Of a stretch of DNA of 64,000 bases, positions 42,624 to 53,790 are shown in pieces. Made by a program: the position numbers and the translations under genes. Within the stretch, counting starts at the first letter, position 1, and each line of letters opens with the position of its first letter. The stretch lies in assembly GCA_026646885.1 (NCBI GenBank), contig JAPKHK010000001.1, forward strand, positions 538,403 to 602,402, read 5' to 3'. Source of the DNA: Casimicrobiaceae bacterium. Its GTDB lineage: Bacteria; Pseudomonadota; Gammaproteobacteria; Burkholderiales; Casimicrobiaceae. The notes under the pieces were generated by a model. It was not told the DNA's origin, searched no databases, and saw only the letters and a list, made by a program, of their open reading frames with translations.

Positions 42624-43798
42624 GTAGCGACGCGCAACTCACAGGCTTGATCCTCAGTGGCGGCGGCGCCCGGGCGGCTTACCAGATTGGCGCGCTGCGC
42701 GCCATTACCCACATCCTGCCGCGTCGGCACTGCTCTCCCTTTCCGGTGATTTGCGGCACTTCCGCGGGCGCCATCAATGCGGCCATGATCGCCAATCACG
42801 CCGACAACATCCGCCTCGGCGTGGCGCGCCTGATGCGCTTATGGTCGCGCCTCGAAGTAGGTCGCGTCTACCGTTCGGACGCGCGCGGGGTGGCCAGAAC
42901 CGCGCTGCGTTGGCTCTCGGCGACGGTGAGCGGCAGGAGCGCCAAGACCATTTCGTTGTTGGACAATCGTCCCTTGCGCATGCTGCTGCACCGCGAGATC
43001 GACTTCAGCCGCATCGACCGCTTGATCCAGGAGGGTGAGCTGCATGCGCTTGCCATCAACGCCACCAGCTACACATCGGGCAAGGCCATGACCTTCTACC
43101 AGGGGGCACACCTGCTCAACCCTTGGCGGCGCACCCGCCGCGAGGGTATACCGGCACGGCTATCGGTCGATCACCTCATGGCTTCTTCAGCTATACCCTT
43201 TATCTTCCCCGCGGCGCGCGTCGGCGAGGAATTCTACGCGGACGGCTCGATGCGCCAACTCGCTCCGATCAGCCCGGCGCTGCATCTTGGCGCTAAACGC
43301 ATCCTAGTGATTGCGGTCGGCCAGCTCGCCACCCGCAGCCCCTCGACCGACGCGCCGTCGCGCTATCCTTCCCTGGCGCAAATCGCCGGGCACGCGCTCT
43401 CCAGCATCTTCCTGGACAATCTCTCCACCGACATCGAACGCTTGCAGCACATCAACCGCTTGGTCAGCATGGTTCCCAAGGCGACGCTCGAGGCGCGCAG
43501 CATGCACATCGACCATGTCAACGTGCTGGTGATCAATCCGACCGAAGACATCGCGCGCATGGCGGTTCGCTACGCCAAGCGTTTACCCGCGGCGGTGAGT
43601 ATGTTCCTCCGGCGCCTGGGTCGCAGCGACGGCGGTGGCGCCAACCTGCTCTCCTACCTTCTCTTCGACGGCGAATTCTGCCGCGCACTCATGGATCTCG
43701 GCTTTCGCGACGCCATGGCCAGGCGCGACGAGATCGAGGCCTTTCTCGACAGCGAAGCACCGCGCTTCACGCCCCTTTTCCCACCCGAATTCCGCTGA
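42620..43798 (+). CDS. Patatin-like phospholipase
   Basis: A 392-residue serine hydrolase. The oxyanion loop LSGGGARAAYQIGAL, nucleophile elbow GTSAG and catalytic Asp in YADGSMR form the Ser-Asp dyad of the family. A C-terminal helical part resembles DUF3336-type extensions but I would not name it. Likely a lipid acyl hydrolase; the natural substrate is unknown. Translationally coupled to the NUDIX gene. Confidence 0.9.
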   Translation: MSSDAQLTGLILSGGGARAAYQIGALRAITHILPRRHCSPFPVICGTSAGAINAAMIANHADNIRLGVARLMRLWSRLEVGRVYRSDARGVARTALRWLSATVSGRSAKTISLLDNRPLRMLLHREIDFSRIDRLIQEGELHALAINATSYTSGKAMTFYQGAHLLNPWRRTRREGIPARLSVDHLMASSAIPFIFPAARVGEEFYADGSMRQLAPISPALHLGAKRILVIAVGQLATRSPSTDAPSRYPSLAQIAGHALSSIFLDNLSTDIERLQHINRLVSMVPKATLEARSMHIDHVNVLVINPTEDIARMAVRYAKRLPAAVSMFLRRLGRSDGGGANLLSYLLFDGEFCRALMDLGFRDAMARRDEIEAFLDSEAPRFTPLFPPEFR

Positions 43799-43808
43799 GG
43801 TCGACGCC

Positions 43809-44666
43809 ATGAGCAACGCGCCCCGTGAACGCACACTGCTGGGTCTGGCCAGCAAGGGCTTTTACCGCGCCACCTACTACGAGTGGGGTGACCCTGCCAA
43901 TCCCGAGGTCGTGATTTGCGTGCACGGACTGACCCGCAACGGACGAGATTTCGATTTCCTCGCGCAGGCCTTGGCGCCGCGGCGGCGCGTGCTGTGCATA
44001 GACATGCCGGGCCGCGGCAAGAGTGATTGGCTGGACGACGCCCAGGACTATCGCAGCGAGATCTATCTCGCTTTGCTCACCGCGCTCATCGCGCGCAGCG
44101 GTGCCGAGTCTGTGGACTGGGTCGGAACATCCATGGGCGGGCTTCTCGGCATGATGATGGCCGCTCAGCCAAGGACACCGGTGCGGCGCTATGTCGCCAA
44201 CGACGTCGGCGCGGTCATACGACATGAGGCTCTAGCCCGCATCGCCGCCTATGTGGGCATGGACCCCAAATTCGCGTCCTACCAGGAATTGGAAAGCCAT
44301 ATCCGCGAAGTCTCGGCGCCCTTCGGGCGGCTCACCGACGCGCAATGGCGGCATCTGGCGGAAACCACCGCAAGAAAGCTCCCCGACGGCCGCTGGGCTC
44401 TCGCCTATGATCCCGGCATCGCCCAGCCTTTTCGCGCCACTCTCGGCGAGGACATCGACCTGTGGCCGCTCTGGTCCGCGGTGCGGGTTCCGACGCTGCT
44501 CTTGCGTGGCGCCGAATCCGACTTGCTGGCGCGCGAAACGGCCTTGGCCATGACCCAGCGCGGACCGCGCGCGCGTCTGGTGGAAGTGCCGGGCGTCGGC
44601 CATGCCCCCATGCTACTCGAGGCGTCGCAAATCGACCCCGTGGTCGATTTTCTGCTCGGGGGATGA
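43809..44666 (+). CDS. Alpha/beta-fold hydrolase
   Basis: A 285-residue hydrolase with oxyanion motif CVHGLTRNGRDF, nucleophile elbow GTSMGG (Ser near 104), an acid in RGAESDLL and the final His in GVGHAP. Substrate unknown. It lies ten bases after the patatin gene and its 3' end overlaps the convergent yihY gene by 54 bases. Confidence 0.88.
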   Translation: MSNAPRERTLLGLASKGFYRATYYEWGDPANPEVVICVHGLTRNGRDFDFLAQALAPRRRVLCIDMPGRGKSDWLDDAQDYRSEIYLALLTALIARSGAESVDWVGTSMGGLLGMMMAAQPRTPVRRYVANDVGAVIRHEALARIAAYVGMDPKFASYQELESHIREVSAPFGRLTDAQWRHLAETTARKLPDGRWALAYDPGIAQPFRATLGEDIDLWPLWSAVRVPTLLLRGAESDLLARETALAMTQRGPRARLVEVPGVGHAPMLLEASQIDPVVDFLLGG

Positions 44667-45788
44667 ACCGAGGAAGAGGCGCAGCACCGCTTCGTCGGGC
44701 ACGTTTTCCCCGGCCTCGGTGAGCACCCAGCTGCGGCGCGTCTGATCGATCCAGCCCGCGGAGGCCAGGCGATCGAGGATGGCGCCGAGAGCGTCGAAGC
44801 CGGTTTCGCAGCGTGCCGCCAGGCGCGCCCAGTCGCTGGTGACCTTGTCCGCACGCCCCCCGGGCTGGCGCAGCACCGCCAGAGCCCGCAGGGCCAGGTC
44901 ATATTCGTCCCAGGCGCTGGGTTTGGGCACGGCCCGCCGACGCCCCCAGTAGGGCAGCGAGGCGGTGACGATCGCTCCAAGGAGCACCACGACCCAGAGG
45001 CAATAAACCCAAACCAGGAAGATTGGCACCGCCGCGAATGCGCCATAGATGAGCTTGAATGTGCCGAGGTGGCGCACATACAGCCCAAAGCCGATACGCA
45101 GAATTTCGATGGCCACGGCGGTGATGAAGCCACCTAGAAGCGCATGCTTCCAGGGCACATGCCGCTTAGGGATGACCCGAAACAAGAAGGCAAGCAGGAG
45201 TAGGGTCAGCACGAAGGGCAAGCCGTCGGAAATCTCCCCGGTGATTTCCGATAGGACCGGCCCCCAGCCCTGAGTCTTGCCCAGCCACCGTGTGGCCAGA
45301 CCGAGCAAGGCCCCAATGGCCAAAGGCCCGACGATCATCCCGGCGAGATAGCGCAGCACGCGCCTCCAAAGAGGCCGCGCCTTGTGCACGAGCCAGATGG
45401 CGTTGAAAGCCTGGTCAAGCGTAAGCAAAAGCAGCAGCACCGAAAACGACAGCACAGCCGTTCCCGCAGCGGTCAGACGGCCGGCATGAGTGATGAACTG
45501 GCTCATGTAGACAGTGGTGATTTTGCCCGCGGCATCAGGAACCAGATTGGCGAACAAGAACGCTTTGAAGGCTTTGGCAAAACCCGCGAAGTACGGAGAG
45601 ATCGAGAACATGCCCAGGAAAATCACCAGCGCCGGCACCAGGGCAAGAAGCGTGGTGAACGCGAGACTCGAAGCGGTCTGTGAGCACCGGTGCAAACGAA
45701 AACGCCTCACCACCAACGCCAAGAACCGCGAAGTGCGCGTGATCCCGGGTTGCCGGCGCCATTTTCTGAAGATGCGTGCGGGCCTCAT
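44613..45788 (-). CDS. YihY/BrkB family inner-membrane protein
   Basis: About 391 residues with six predicted helices and the YihY pattern (QTASSLAFTTLLALVPALV, FNAIWLV, YGAFAAVPIFLVWVY). A C-terminal winged-helix-like domain (LAARCETGFDALGAILDRLA) is common in longer members. Function of the family is uncertain. I use the ATG before RPARIFRKWRR; the first ATG of the frame adds an implausible Pro/Ser-rich lead. Confidence 0.88.
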   Translation of the reverse strand: MRPARIFRKWRRQPGITRTSRFLALVVRRFRLHRCSQTASSLAFTTLLALVPALVIFLGMFSISPYFAGFAKAFKAFLFANLVPDAAGKITTVYMSQFITHAGRLTAAGTAVLSFSVLLLLLTLDQAFNAIWLVHKARPLWRRVLRYLAGMIVGPLAIGALLGLATRWLGKTQGWGPVLSEITGEISDGLPFVLTLLLLAFLFRVIPKRHVPWKHALLGGFITAVAIEILRIGFGLYVRHLGTFKLIYGAFAAVPIFLVWVYCLWVVVLLGAIVTASLPYWGRRRAVPKPSAWDEYDLALRALAVLRQPGGRADKVTSDWARLAARCETGFDALGAILDRLASAGWIDQTRRSWVLTEAGENVPDEAVLRLFLGSSPEQKIDHGVDLRRLE

Positions 45789-45902
45789 TCCAATTCCCAA
45801 GCCAGATGAGTGCGCCAAGGCAAGCGAGCTACGACAAGAGACCGGCCCGCTAGCCGGATACTGCCATATGCGCGAGCCTGGCGAGCCATCGCCGGCCAAC
45901 GC

Positions 45903-46841
45903 TCATAGCAGCTCTTTGGGCAAGCCGAACACTGTCCGCTCGGTCACGCCTTCGAGCTCCTGTAGACTGGCGACGCCCAGTGCCTGCAAGCGACCGATGA
46001 CCTGCTGCACCAGAACTTCCGGCGCCGAGGCGCCGGCGCTCAAACCCACCCGTTTCACCCCCACGAGCCATTCTTCGCGCAAATCTTCGGCGCGATCGAG
46101 CATATAGGCGCGCGCCCCTGCTTGCCCCGCGACTTCGCGCAGACGGTTGGAGTTGGAACTGTTGGGCGAGCCGACGATGAGCACGACTTCGCACGCTTTG
46201 GCCAGGTTCTTCACCGCATCCTGGCGGTTTTGTGTGGCGTAGCAGATGTCGTCCTTGCGCGGCGCCTGGATGTCCGGGAAGCGGGCGCGCAAGGCCGCGA
46301 CGATCGATGCAGCGTCATCGACGGAGAGGGTAGTCTGCGTCACATAGGCGAGTTTGGCGGGGTCCTTGACGGCGAGCTTGGCGACATCCGCGATGCTCTC
46401 CACGAGATGGATACCGTCGCTTACCTGGCCCATTGTCCCCTCGACTTCGGGGTGGCCGGCATGCCCGATCATGATGATTTCGCGTTCCTGATCGTGCATG
46501 CGTGTCACTTCGGTGTGGACCTTGGTGACCAGGGGACAGGTGGCGTCGAATACTCGCAAACGCCTTTTGCCAGCCTCCCGTCGCACGGCCTGCGAAACTC
46601 CATGCGCGCTGAAAACCACGGTTGCGCCCTCCGGCACCTGCGCCAGATCCTCGATGAACACAGCACCCTTGCGCCGAAGATCTTCCACGACATAACGGTT
46701 GTGCACGACTGCATGGCGCACGTAGATCGGGGCGCCGAAACGTTCCAGCGCCCGCTCGACGATCGCGATGGCGCGGTCCACGCCCGCGCAGAACCCCCGC
46801 GGATTGGCGAGGGTGATTTGGGTTGGCCTCGCCGCGTTCAC
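45903..46841 (-). CDS. ispH: 4-hydroxy-3-methylbut-2-enyl diphosphate reductase
   Basis: IspH makes IPP and DMAPP at the end of the MEP isoprenoid pathway. The three cysteine ligands of its Fe-S cluster are present in [18 protein letters not shown] and ICYATQNRQ, together with HAVVHNR and the TTLS segment. 312 residues. Its ATG overlaps the lspA stop. No fkpB lies between lspA and ispH, unlike in many relatives. Confidence 0.96.
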   Translation of the reverse strand: MNAARPTQITLANPRGFCAGVDRAIAIVERALERFGAPIYVRHAVVHNRYVVEDLRRKGAVFIEDLAQVPEGATVVFSAHGVSQAVRREAGKRRLRVFDATCPLVTKVHTEVTRMHDQEREIIMIGHAGHPEVEGTMGQVSDGIHLVESIADVAKLAVKDPAKLAYVTQTTLSVDDAASIVAALRARFPDIQAPRKDDICYATQNRQDAVKNLAKACEVVLIVGSPNSSNSNRLREVAGQAGARAYMLDRAEDLREEWLVGVKRVGLSAGASAPEVLVQQVIGRLQALGVASLQELEGVTERTVFGLPKELL

Positions 46842-47341
46842 GACTCCTCCCGCTGCTCGCTTGCCACCGGCTCAGGATGGGTGAAAGCGTCGAGAATCAA
46901 CAATCCGGCGCCAATAGTGATTGCGGAATCCGCCACGTTGAAAGCGGGGAAGTACCAACCCCGCCAGTGAAAGAGCAGGAAATCGACAACCTCCCCGATT
47001 AGCAGCCGATCGATGGCATTGCCCAAGGCGCCGCCGATGATCAGCGCCAACCCCGCCTTGGCCAGGGCGTTGGTGCTTTTGCGCAGTATCAGGGCGAGCA
47101 CGACGCTCGCCCCCAGCGCCAGCGCGAGGAAGAAGTAGCGTTGCCACCCGGTGGCTTGGGCAAGAAAACTGAACGCGGCTCCGGGATTGAAGGTCAGCAC
47201 CAGGCTGAAAAACGGCAGGAGCGCAAGCGCCTCACCGCGCACGAAGCTGGCGAGTACGACATACTTCGCCAATTGATCGACCACGATCACCCCGGCGCTC
47301 AAGTAGAGCCACCGCCACCAGCGCGCGCGAAGCTCAGGCAT
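46838..47341 (-). CDS. lspA: Lipoprotein signal peptidase
   Basis: LspA, an aspartyl membrane protease that matures lipoproteins. Catalytic Asp residues are in GNAIDRL and NVADSAI, with DQLAKY and [10 protein letters not shown] also conserved; four membrane helices. 167 residues from the ATG before [10 protein letters not shown]. It overlaps the ileS end by eight bases. Confidence 0.95.
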   Translation of the reverse strand: MPELRARWWRWLYLSAGVIVVDQLAKYVVLASFVRGEALALLPFFSLVLTFNPGAAFSFLAQATGWQRYFFLALALGASVVLALILRKSTNALAKAGLALIIGGALGNAIDRLLIGEVVDFLLFHWRGWYFPAFNVADSAITIGAGLLILDAFTHPEPVASEQREES

Positions 47342-50108
47342 GACTGCGCTGCTCGCCCTCGCCGAAAAGATTGCTCGCACAGCGGCCGCACAGCGCCGGA
47401 TGCTCGCCTAGGATTCCGAGATCCTCGCGGTAGTGCCAGCAGCGCTCGCATTTCTCTCCCGTGGCGGGCGCGACTTCGATCGTCAACGCCGCGCCGGAAA
47501 CCACTTTGACCGCGGAAGTGATAAAGACGAACCTCAAGTCCTCCCCCAAGCTCGTTAGCAGGTCGTGGTCCCGCCCGCTTGCCGTAACAGTAACCGTGCC
47601 GGCCAGGGAGGAGCCAATCCGGCCTTCCTGGCGCAGAACTTCCAGTTCCTTGCTGACCATGCCGCGAATCTCGCGTAGGCGCACCCAGCGAGCCAGCAGT
47701 TCCTGCTCGCCTTCGCCCGCGGGAAGCACCTCGTCCCAGAGGTGGAAGAACACGCTGTCGTCGGCATCGCCGTTGACGATGACCCAGGCTTCCTCGGCGG
47801 TGAAGGAAAGAATCGGTGCCATCAGCCGCAGAAGCATCTGCGTCAGATGATACAGCGCTGATTGCGCGGAGCGCCGCGCGTGGCTTTCCTTGGCGGTGGT
47901 ATAGAGGCGGTCCTTGAGGATGTCGAGATAGAAACCACCCAAATCCTCGGAGCAGAAAGTCTGCAAGCGCTGCGCCACCAAATGGAACTCGTAGCGCTCA
48001 TAATCGGCCAAGGCCGCCCGCGACATCTCGCGCGTCATCGCCAGTGCGTAGCGGTCAATCTCCAGCCACTGCGCCACCGGGAGAAGCTCCCTCTTGGCAT
48101 CGAAGTCGGCGATGTTGGCAAGAAGGAAGCGCAAGGTGTTGCGGATGCGCCGGTAGCTTTCTACCACCCGCTTCAGGATTTCATCCGAGATCGACAACTC
48201 GCCCGAATAGTCGGTGGCGGCCACCCAAAGGCGCAGCACCTCGGCGCCGAGCGTGTCGCTGACTTTCTGCGGCGCCACCACGTTGCCCCGCGATTTGCTC
48301 ATTTTGTGCCCCTGGCCGTCGACCACGAAGCCATGGGTCAGCAAACCCTGATAGGGTGCCCGGCCATCGAGCGCGCAACCCACCAAGAGTGACGATTGGA
48401 ACCAGCCGCGATGCTGATCCGAACCTTCGAGATAGAGATCCGCGGGGTAACCCAATTCCGGATGTGGCCGCATCACTGAAGCGTGCGTGCAACCCGAATC
48501 GAACCATACGTCGAGGGTGTCGGTAAGTTTGCGATAAACCGTCTCGTCGACGCCGAATTCGCCGCAGCCGGCGGCAAACCAGGCTTCGATGCCCCCCTGC
48601 TGCACCCGCTGCGCCGCTTTCTCCAGCAGGGCGGGAGTATCCGGATGCAGGTTGCCGTCGTCCTTGCGCACGAAGAACGGCAGCGGCACACCCCAGTTGC
48701 GCTGGCGCGAAACGCACCAGTCCGGGCGATTGTCGATCATCGCCTCCAGCCTTGCCCGACCCCAGGACGGAAAAAACGCGGTGTCGGCCACTGCGCGCTG
48801 CGCAACGGTGCGCAGGGTCGGCCCGCCCGACGCCGGTTCGCGATCCATGCCGATGAACCATTGCTGGGTGGCGCGGAAGATGATCGGCGTCTTGTGGCGC
48901 CAGCAATGCGGGTAACTGTGGGTGAGCTTGTCGCCCTTGACCAGCACGCCTCTGGCTTTCAGCAAATCGAGAATGGGGGTGTCCGCTTTGCGCACCGAGA
49001 GCCCGGCGAAATCAGGCACGTTCGCCTTGAAGCAACCGTCGTCGCCTACCGGGTTGTCCACCGGCAGGCCGTAACGCTGGCCGACGACAAAGTCCTCCAC
49101 ACCGTGCGCCGGCGCAGTATGTACGAGTCCGGTGCCAGCATCGAGCGTGACGTGTTCGCCTACGATCATGGGCACGCTGCGCGCCTGCAAAGGATGCTGC
49201 AAAGCCAAGCCTTCCAGCGCCCTGCCCTTGGCCGAGCCAAGGCGTTGTCCCGATACGCCGTAGCGCGTGAGCGCAGCGGCCTCGAGTTCGGCTGCGACGA
49301 TCAGCAATCCGGCGGGCGCCGCCACCAGCACGTAGTCGAGATCGGGATGCACACAGACCGCCTGGTTGGCGGGTAGGGTCCAGGGCGTAGTGGTCCAGAT
49401 CACCGCGAAGGCGTCCGCCGCGGGCAAGGCCGCTAACCCGAACGCCTGGGTCAATCTGGCTTTGTCCAGTACTTTGAAAGCTACATCGATGGCCGCGGAC
49501 TCGCGGTCCTCGTACTCCACTTCTGCCTCGGCCAAGGCCGAGCCGCAATCGATGCACCAATTGACCGGCTTTAAGCCCTGAAAGAGATAACCCTGCTGCA
49601 GAATGCGGCCCAGGGCACGAATTTCGGCGGCTTCGGTGGCGAAGTTCATGGTCTGGTAGGGCGCATGCCAATCGCCCAAAACGCCCAAGCGAATGAAGTC
49701 CGCCTTCTGCCGCTCGATCTGCTCCGCGGCATAGGTCCGGCAAAGCGCGCGGGCGCGATTGGCTTCGATGTTCTTGCCGTGGGTCTTCTCGATCTGGTGC
49801 TCGATCGGCAGGCCGTGGCAGTCCCAGCCCGGCACATAGGGCGCGTCGAAGCCAGCGAGCGTCTTGCTCTTGACGATGATGTCCTTGAGGATCTTGTTGA
49901 CCGCATGGCCGATATGAATATCGCCGTTCGCATACGGCGGACCATCATGCAAAATGAACTTGGGGCGTCCCTTGGCGACTTGGCGGATGCGCTCATAACG
50001 CTTCTTCTCCCGCCATTCACGCACCCATTGGGGCTCGCGTTTGGCAAGATCGCCGCGCATCGGAAACGCCGTGTCAGGAAGATTCAGAGTGCTCTTGTAG
50101 TCGGCCAT
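47334..50108 (-). CDS. ileS: Isoleucyl-tRNA synthetase
   Basis: A 924-residue class I synthetase. HIGH motif in [16 protein letters not shown] in [10 protein letters not shown], editing domain with [13 protein letters not shown] and a C-terminal zinc finger ([18 protein letters not shown]). It lies three bases after ribF, in the conserved ribF-ileS-lspA-ispH order. Confidence 0.97.
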   Translation of the reverse strand: MADYKSTLNLPDTAFPMRGDLAKREPQWVREWREKKRYERIRQVAKGRPKFILHDGPPYANGDIHIGHAVNKILKDIIVKSKTLAGFDAPYVPGWDCHGLPIEHQIEKTHGKNIEANRARALCRTYAAEQIERQKADFIRLGVLGDWHAPYQTMNFATEAAEIRALGRILQQGYLFQGLKPVNWCIDCGSALAEAEVEYEDRESAAIDVAFKVLDKARLTQAFGLAALPAADAFAVIWTTTPWTLPANQAVCVHPDLDYVLVAAPAGLLIVAAELEAAALTRYGVSGQRLGSAKGRALEGLALQHPLQARSVPMIVGEHVTLDAGTGLVHTAPAHGVEDFVVGQRYGLPVDNPVGDDGCFKANVPDFAGLSVRKADTPILDLLKARGVLVKGDKLTHSYPHCWRHKTPIIFRATQQWFIGMDREPASGGPTLRTVAQRAVADTAFFPSWGRARLEAMIDNRPDWCVSRQRNWGVPLPFFVRKDDGNLHPDTPALLEKAAQRVQQGGIEAWFAAGCGEFGVDETVYRKLTDTLDVWFDSGCTHASVMRPHPELGYPADLYLEGSDQHRGWFQSSLLVGCALDGRAPYQGLLTHGFVVDGQGHKMSKSRGNVVAPQKVSDTLGAEVLRLWVAATDYSGELSISDEILKRVVESYRRIRNTLRFLLANIADFDAKRELLPVAQWLEIDRYALAMTREMSRAALADYERYEFHLVAQRLQTFCSEDLGGFYLDILKDRLYTTAKESHARRSAQSALYHLTQMLLRLMAPILSFTAEEAWVIVNGDADDSVFFHLWDEVLPAGEGEQELLARWVRLREIRGMVSKELEVLRQEGRIGSSLAGTVTVTASGRDHDLLTSLGEDLRFVFITSAVKVVSGAALTIEVAPATGEKCERCWHYREDLGILGEHPALCGRCASNLFGEGEQRSHA

Positions 50109-50111
50109 GGT

Positions 50112-51038
50112 TCAGCTTTCAGCAGCAAAAAATTGACGCGCTTCCTGCGCGTCGACACGTATCCGCGCGGTCAGCGCCTCCAGGTTGGGAAACTTCTGCT
50201 CTTCGCGCAGTTTGCGCAGGAACTCCACGCGCAGGCGACGTCCATACAGGTCGCCCTCATAATCGAAGACATGCACTTCGAGCAAGGGTCGCGGCAATGA
50301 ATTCACCGTCGGCCGCACCCCCAGGCTCGCCACCGCGGTGCGGCGCCCACCGGAGATGCCATGCACCGCCACGGCGAACACACCCGAAAGCGGTGGTGCG
50401 CGGCGCAGGAGGATGTTGGCCGTAGGATAACCCAAGCTACGCCCCAACTTCTTGCCGTGCGCGACTCGCCCGCTGATCGCGTACGGTCGACCCAGAAGCC
50501 GCGCGGCATGCTCCAATTCGCCGTCTTGCAGAGCGTTTCGCACCGCGGTGCTGGAAACCCGCTCGCCCTCGACCGCCACTGTGTGCAGGGTTTCGACGCT
50601 AAAACCACGTTCGGCGGACCATCGGCGCAGCGTCAGCACGTCGCCTTGGCGCCCCCGGCCGAAACGGAAATCGTCGCCCACCAGCAGCCATTTCACCGCC
50701 AGGCTGCGCAGCAAGACTTGCTCGACGAACTCATCCGCCGAGAGGCGGGCAATGCGCTCGTCGAAGCGCGCGAAATACACCCGATCCACACCCGCGCACG
50801 CCAGCTGCTCGATCTTGTCGCGCGGCGTCGATAGCCGCGGGGGGGCATTGTCACGCAAAAAGAACTCCCGGGGCGGCGGCGCAAAAGTCAGCACCGCCGC
50901 CGGTAGGCGCAAGTCCGACGCCGCCTCCTGAAGCCGCGCGAGCATCGCCCGATGCCCGCGATGCACGCCGTCAAAATTGCCAATGGTAAGCGCCAGAGGA
51001 GCCGTGCCCACCCCCGGCAAACCGCGAAAAACCAACAT
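50112..51038 (-). CDS. ribF: Bifunctional riboflavin kinase/FAD synthetase
   Basis: RibF makes FMN and FAD. The adenylyltransferase part has LTIGNFDGVHRGHRAML and SSTAVRNAL; the kinase part has HGKKLGRSLGYPTANI and EVHVFDYEGDLYG. 308 residues. It starts the housekeeping operon next to the edge of the Rhs island. Confidence 0.96.
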   Translation of the reverse strand: MLVFRGLPGVGTAPLALTIGNFDGVHRGHRAMLARLQEAASDLRLPAAVLTFAPPPREFFLRDNAPPRLSTPRDKIEQLACAGVDRVYFARFDERIARLSADEFVEQVLLRSLAVKWLLVGDDFRFGRGRQGDVLTLRRWSAERGFSVETLHTVAVEGERVSSTAVRNALQDGELEHAARLLGRPYAISGRVAHGKKLGRSLGYPTANILLRRAPPLSGVFAVAVHGISGGRRTAVASLGVRPTVNSLPRPLLEVHVFDYEGDLYGRRLRVEFLRKLREEQKFPNLEALTARIRVDAQEARQFFAAES

Positions 51039-51062
51039 TGCGCTTCGCCAAAAGCTTGGATT

Positions 51063-53127
51063 TTAGCGCAGGACCGGGGGTTTGCGCGAATGCCCGCCTT
51101 GCCGCGGGATTCGCGCCCAGCCACTCGGTCCGGGGCTGTTTGGCCCGCAAAGGCTAAGGCCCAGGGCATCGTGGCTGTAGCTGGCTTCGCTCAGGAGTTC
51201 CAGCGGGTTGTCGGCTACCGGCCGCTCGTCGCGGTAGGCGGTGAGTTGGCCCAAGGGGTTGTAGGTGTAGGTGATGACGCGGTTCGGGCTGGTGGCGAGT
51301 TGTCCGTCGATGACCGGGAAGTGTTCTTCACGCGTGCGGCGTTGGACTTCGTCGTAAGTGTAGCGCCGCTCTTGGCCGAGGCTATCGCGGCGGGTGGTGA
51401 GGTTGCCGACGGCATCGTAGACGAACTGCGTTTGCTCGCCGCCGGGGCGGGTTTCTTGGGTGCGCCGGTTGGCCAGATCGTAAGCGTAGCGGGTGGTGCT
51501 GCCGGTGGGGTCGGTGACGGTGGTGAGGTTGTCTCTCGGGTCGTAGGTGTAGCGGGTTCGGCCGGCCAGGGGGTCGATGCTTTCGAGCAGGCGGCGGGCG
51601 TCGAAAATTTGCAGGCTGCCGCGGTTCAAGGGATCGGTTTGGGCGATGAGGTTGCCCACGGCGTCGTAGCCGCTGGTGTGGGTGAGGCGGGTGGTTTCAT
51701 CGAGGACTTGGCTGCGCTGGGTGATGCGGTTCCTCTGGTCGTATTTGAACTCTTCGCGGTGGCTGGGGTGATCGATGGCGGTGAGCAGGCCTTCCAGGCC
51801 GCTGCCCGGAGCGCCGTAGTGGTAGCGGGTGGTGAGGCTGGCGGGGTCGGTGATTTGGGTGAGGCGCCCTTCGGTGTCGTATTGGTAGGTGGTGGCGAGG
51901 CCCGAGGGGTCAGTGCGGCGGGTCATGCGGCCTTCGGCATCGTATTCCTGGGTGGTTTGGCCATTCAAGGGGTCGGTGGTTTGGGTGAGGCGGTCGAGGG
52001 GGTCGTATTGGTAGAGGGTTTCCCGGCCCATCGGGTCGATGCTCTTCGTGCGGTTGCCGATGGGGTCGTAGCGATAGCCGCGGGTTTGTGCTTTGGCGTC
52101 GATCACGGCCAGAAGCCGGCCGGCGGCGTCGTATTCATAGCGGGTGACGCGACCCAGAGCATCGGTGTGGCTGAGTGCCTGGCCCAGGGCGTTGTAGCTC
52201 CAGGTGCTGGTGTGGCCTTGGGGGTCGGTACGGCTTTGAAGGTTGCCGTGGTCGTCGTAGGTGAAGGTGGTGGTGGCGTCGTCCGCCGGGGTGGCCCCTT
52301 TGACGGTTTGGGTGAGCATCTGCCCGAGGGTGTCATAGGTGTAGGTGGTGAGGCGCGCTTCGGGTCGGCCTGCGGCTTCGGTGCGTTGGGTGAGGTTGCC
52401 CAGGGCATCGTATTCGTAACGGGTTTCCACCCCGGCTTCGTCGATCTGGCGGATCAGGCGATGCCAGCGGGTTTCGTACGCGCGCCGGGTCTGGGTGCCG
52501 TCGGGGTGGGTGGTGAGCACGGGTTGATGCAGTTCGTCGTATTCCACCCGAGTGGCCAAGCCCCGTTCGTCGAAGGTGGCTTCGATGCGCGGGCCGTCGC
52601 GTTCGAGTTGGTGACGCGGCTGCCGTGGGACTTTTGCAACAGACGCCCTTCGAGATCGTGGACTTCGATCACCTTTCGGCCACCAGGATAGGTGATCAGG
52701 GTGCTGAACTGGCGGGTGGTTTTGTCGTAGGTGGTTTCATAGGTGGTGGCCTGCCCTGCGGGGTCGGTCACCCTTCCGACGCGGCTCACGCGGTAGCCGC
52801 TCAAGGGGGCGTTGGAGCTCACTTGCGGCGGGCCGCCGGCGTAGAGGGTGTCTTTGCGGTCTTTGGCGGTCGGGGGGGCTTTGCCCAGTTTCACGCCGCC
52901 GGCGCCCACCGGCGGGTCGAGGCTCACCACGTAGTTGATGCGCGTGATCCGGCTTGAGGCGTCGGTGATCTGGGTGAGCTGGTGTTTGGCGTCATAGGCG
53001 TAGCGAGTGCTTTGGCCCAGCACGTCGATGACTTCACTGAGGTCGCCGTTGCTGTAGCGGTAGTTGACTTCGCGTCCGGCGCGGTCGGCGACGCGCACCA
53101 GTTCGTCGCCGCTGTAGTGCAGTGCCA
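51063..53127 (-). pseudogene. Rhs/YD-repeat protein, 3' part, frameshifted and truncated (copy 1)
   Basis: This stretch encodes YD repeats of an Rhs protein (pattern G-x-x-x-x-Y-x-YDxxGR, as in RYEYDAAGRLLAV). Two overlapping frames are needed: compared with copy 2 at 57.4 kb, a four-base deletion near 52612 (GTGACGCGG for GTGCACGACGCGG) breaks the frame after SHGSRV. Its 5' end is cut by an IS66 remnant. At the 3' end the similarity to copy 2 stops after YSHDALG and about 30 unrelated residues follow, so the conserved core end and toxin tip are missing. Not functional as it stands. Confidence 0.85.
51180..52690. repeat. Long direct repeat, copy 1 (YD-repeat block)
   Basis: About 1.5 kb here is nearly identical, base for base, to 55975-57490, in the same orientation and about 4.8 kb away. 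Differences are mostly single bases plus the four-base deletion. Confidence 0.85.
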
Positions 53128-53491
53128 GGCAGCGGCATGGCCAAAGCGATCGACTACACCTTGAAGCGCTGGACCGCCCTCGTGCGCTACGCCGACAGCG
53201 GCGAGCTGCCGATCGACAACAACCCGATCGAAAACGCCATCCGCCCCATTGCCATCGGCAAGAAGAACTGGCTCTTCGCCGGTTCCGAGCGTGCCGGCCA
53301 GCGCGCCGCGGCCATCCAATCGCTGCTCGCCACCGCGAAGCTCAACGGCATCGAGCCCTATGCCTGGCTCAAAGCCACGCTGGAGAAACTGCCCACCTGG
53401 CCCCATCGGCGCCTCGACGAACTCCTGCCCTTGCGCCAAAGTATGCCGCAGTAAAACCGCTGCGGGGAAGGTGGGGCGGTTGGACGCTTAC
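53128..53491 (+). mobile_element. IS66-family remnant (3' end of tnpC and right end)
   Basis: From the ATG at 53137 to the TAA at 53454 the plus strand encodes the C-terminal end of an IS66 TnpC transposase (KRWTALVRYADSGELPIDNN, IENAIRPIAIGKKNWLFAGS and a typical LLATAKLNGIEPYAWL). The rest of the transposase and the left end are missing. It lies inside the copy 1 Rhs gene, whose sequence resumes on both sides but with a gap, so the element has removed part of the host gene and then been cut down. Confidence 0.9.
53474..53491. repeat. IS66 right terminal inverted repeat
   Basis: Read inward from 53491 on the minus strand the end is GTAAGCGTCCAACCGCCC, beginning with the GTAAGCG typical of IS66 ends. 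The Rhs-related coding sequence resumes at the next base, which fixes the element border. Confidence 0.75.
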
Positions 53492-53768
53492 CGTTGTCCG
53501 CGGTGACCCGCAGGCGGAAGTTGTAGACCCCGTCGGAAACCCCGCCGTCGGGCGCCAGGTCGATTTGCACGGTCTGCTTCTTGCCCAGTTCCAGGTTGCC
53601 CAGTTGGCCGCTGGAGGCAAGGTAGATCCACGGCGGCAGCGTGGCCGAACCGTCCTGGTTCAAAAGCCGCAGGGCGACGTTGAGGCCGGGCACCAGGCCC
53701 TTGTTCTCCAGGGAAAGCGTTTCGCTGCGCCGCTCGCCTTGTTTGACGCCGGTGTCGATGAGCATCGG
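53492..53768 (-). pseudogene. N-terminal-side fragment of the copy 1 Rhs-type protein
   Basis: About 90 residues remain in one frame: a beta-rich, CARDB-like domain (LSLENKGLVPGLNVALRLL, LELGKKQTVQIDLAP) ending RLRVTADNG at the IS66 border. Such domains precede YD repeats in large surface proteins. Its own 5' end stops at a short repeated element (53770-53790), so this is a fragment lacking a start and signal. Confidence 0.6.
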
Positions 53769-53769
53769 G

Positions 53770-53790
53770 CCTATTCGGGGTCTGTCCCCC
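53770..53790. repeat. Cassette-border element, copy A
   Basis: CCTATTCGGGGTCTGTCCCC lies exactly at the end of the candidate immunity gene, whose TAG stop it supplies. Nineteen of 21 bases match the element at 58932. A similar TTCGTGGTCTGTC is at about 58886. Confidence 0.7.

Noticed and set aside
52924..53439. A 171-codon minus-strand frame over the IS66 remnant.
   Set aside because: It is the reverse shadow of the transposase fragment joined by chance to an Rhs reading frame.
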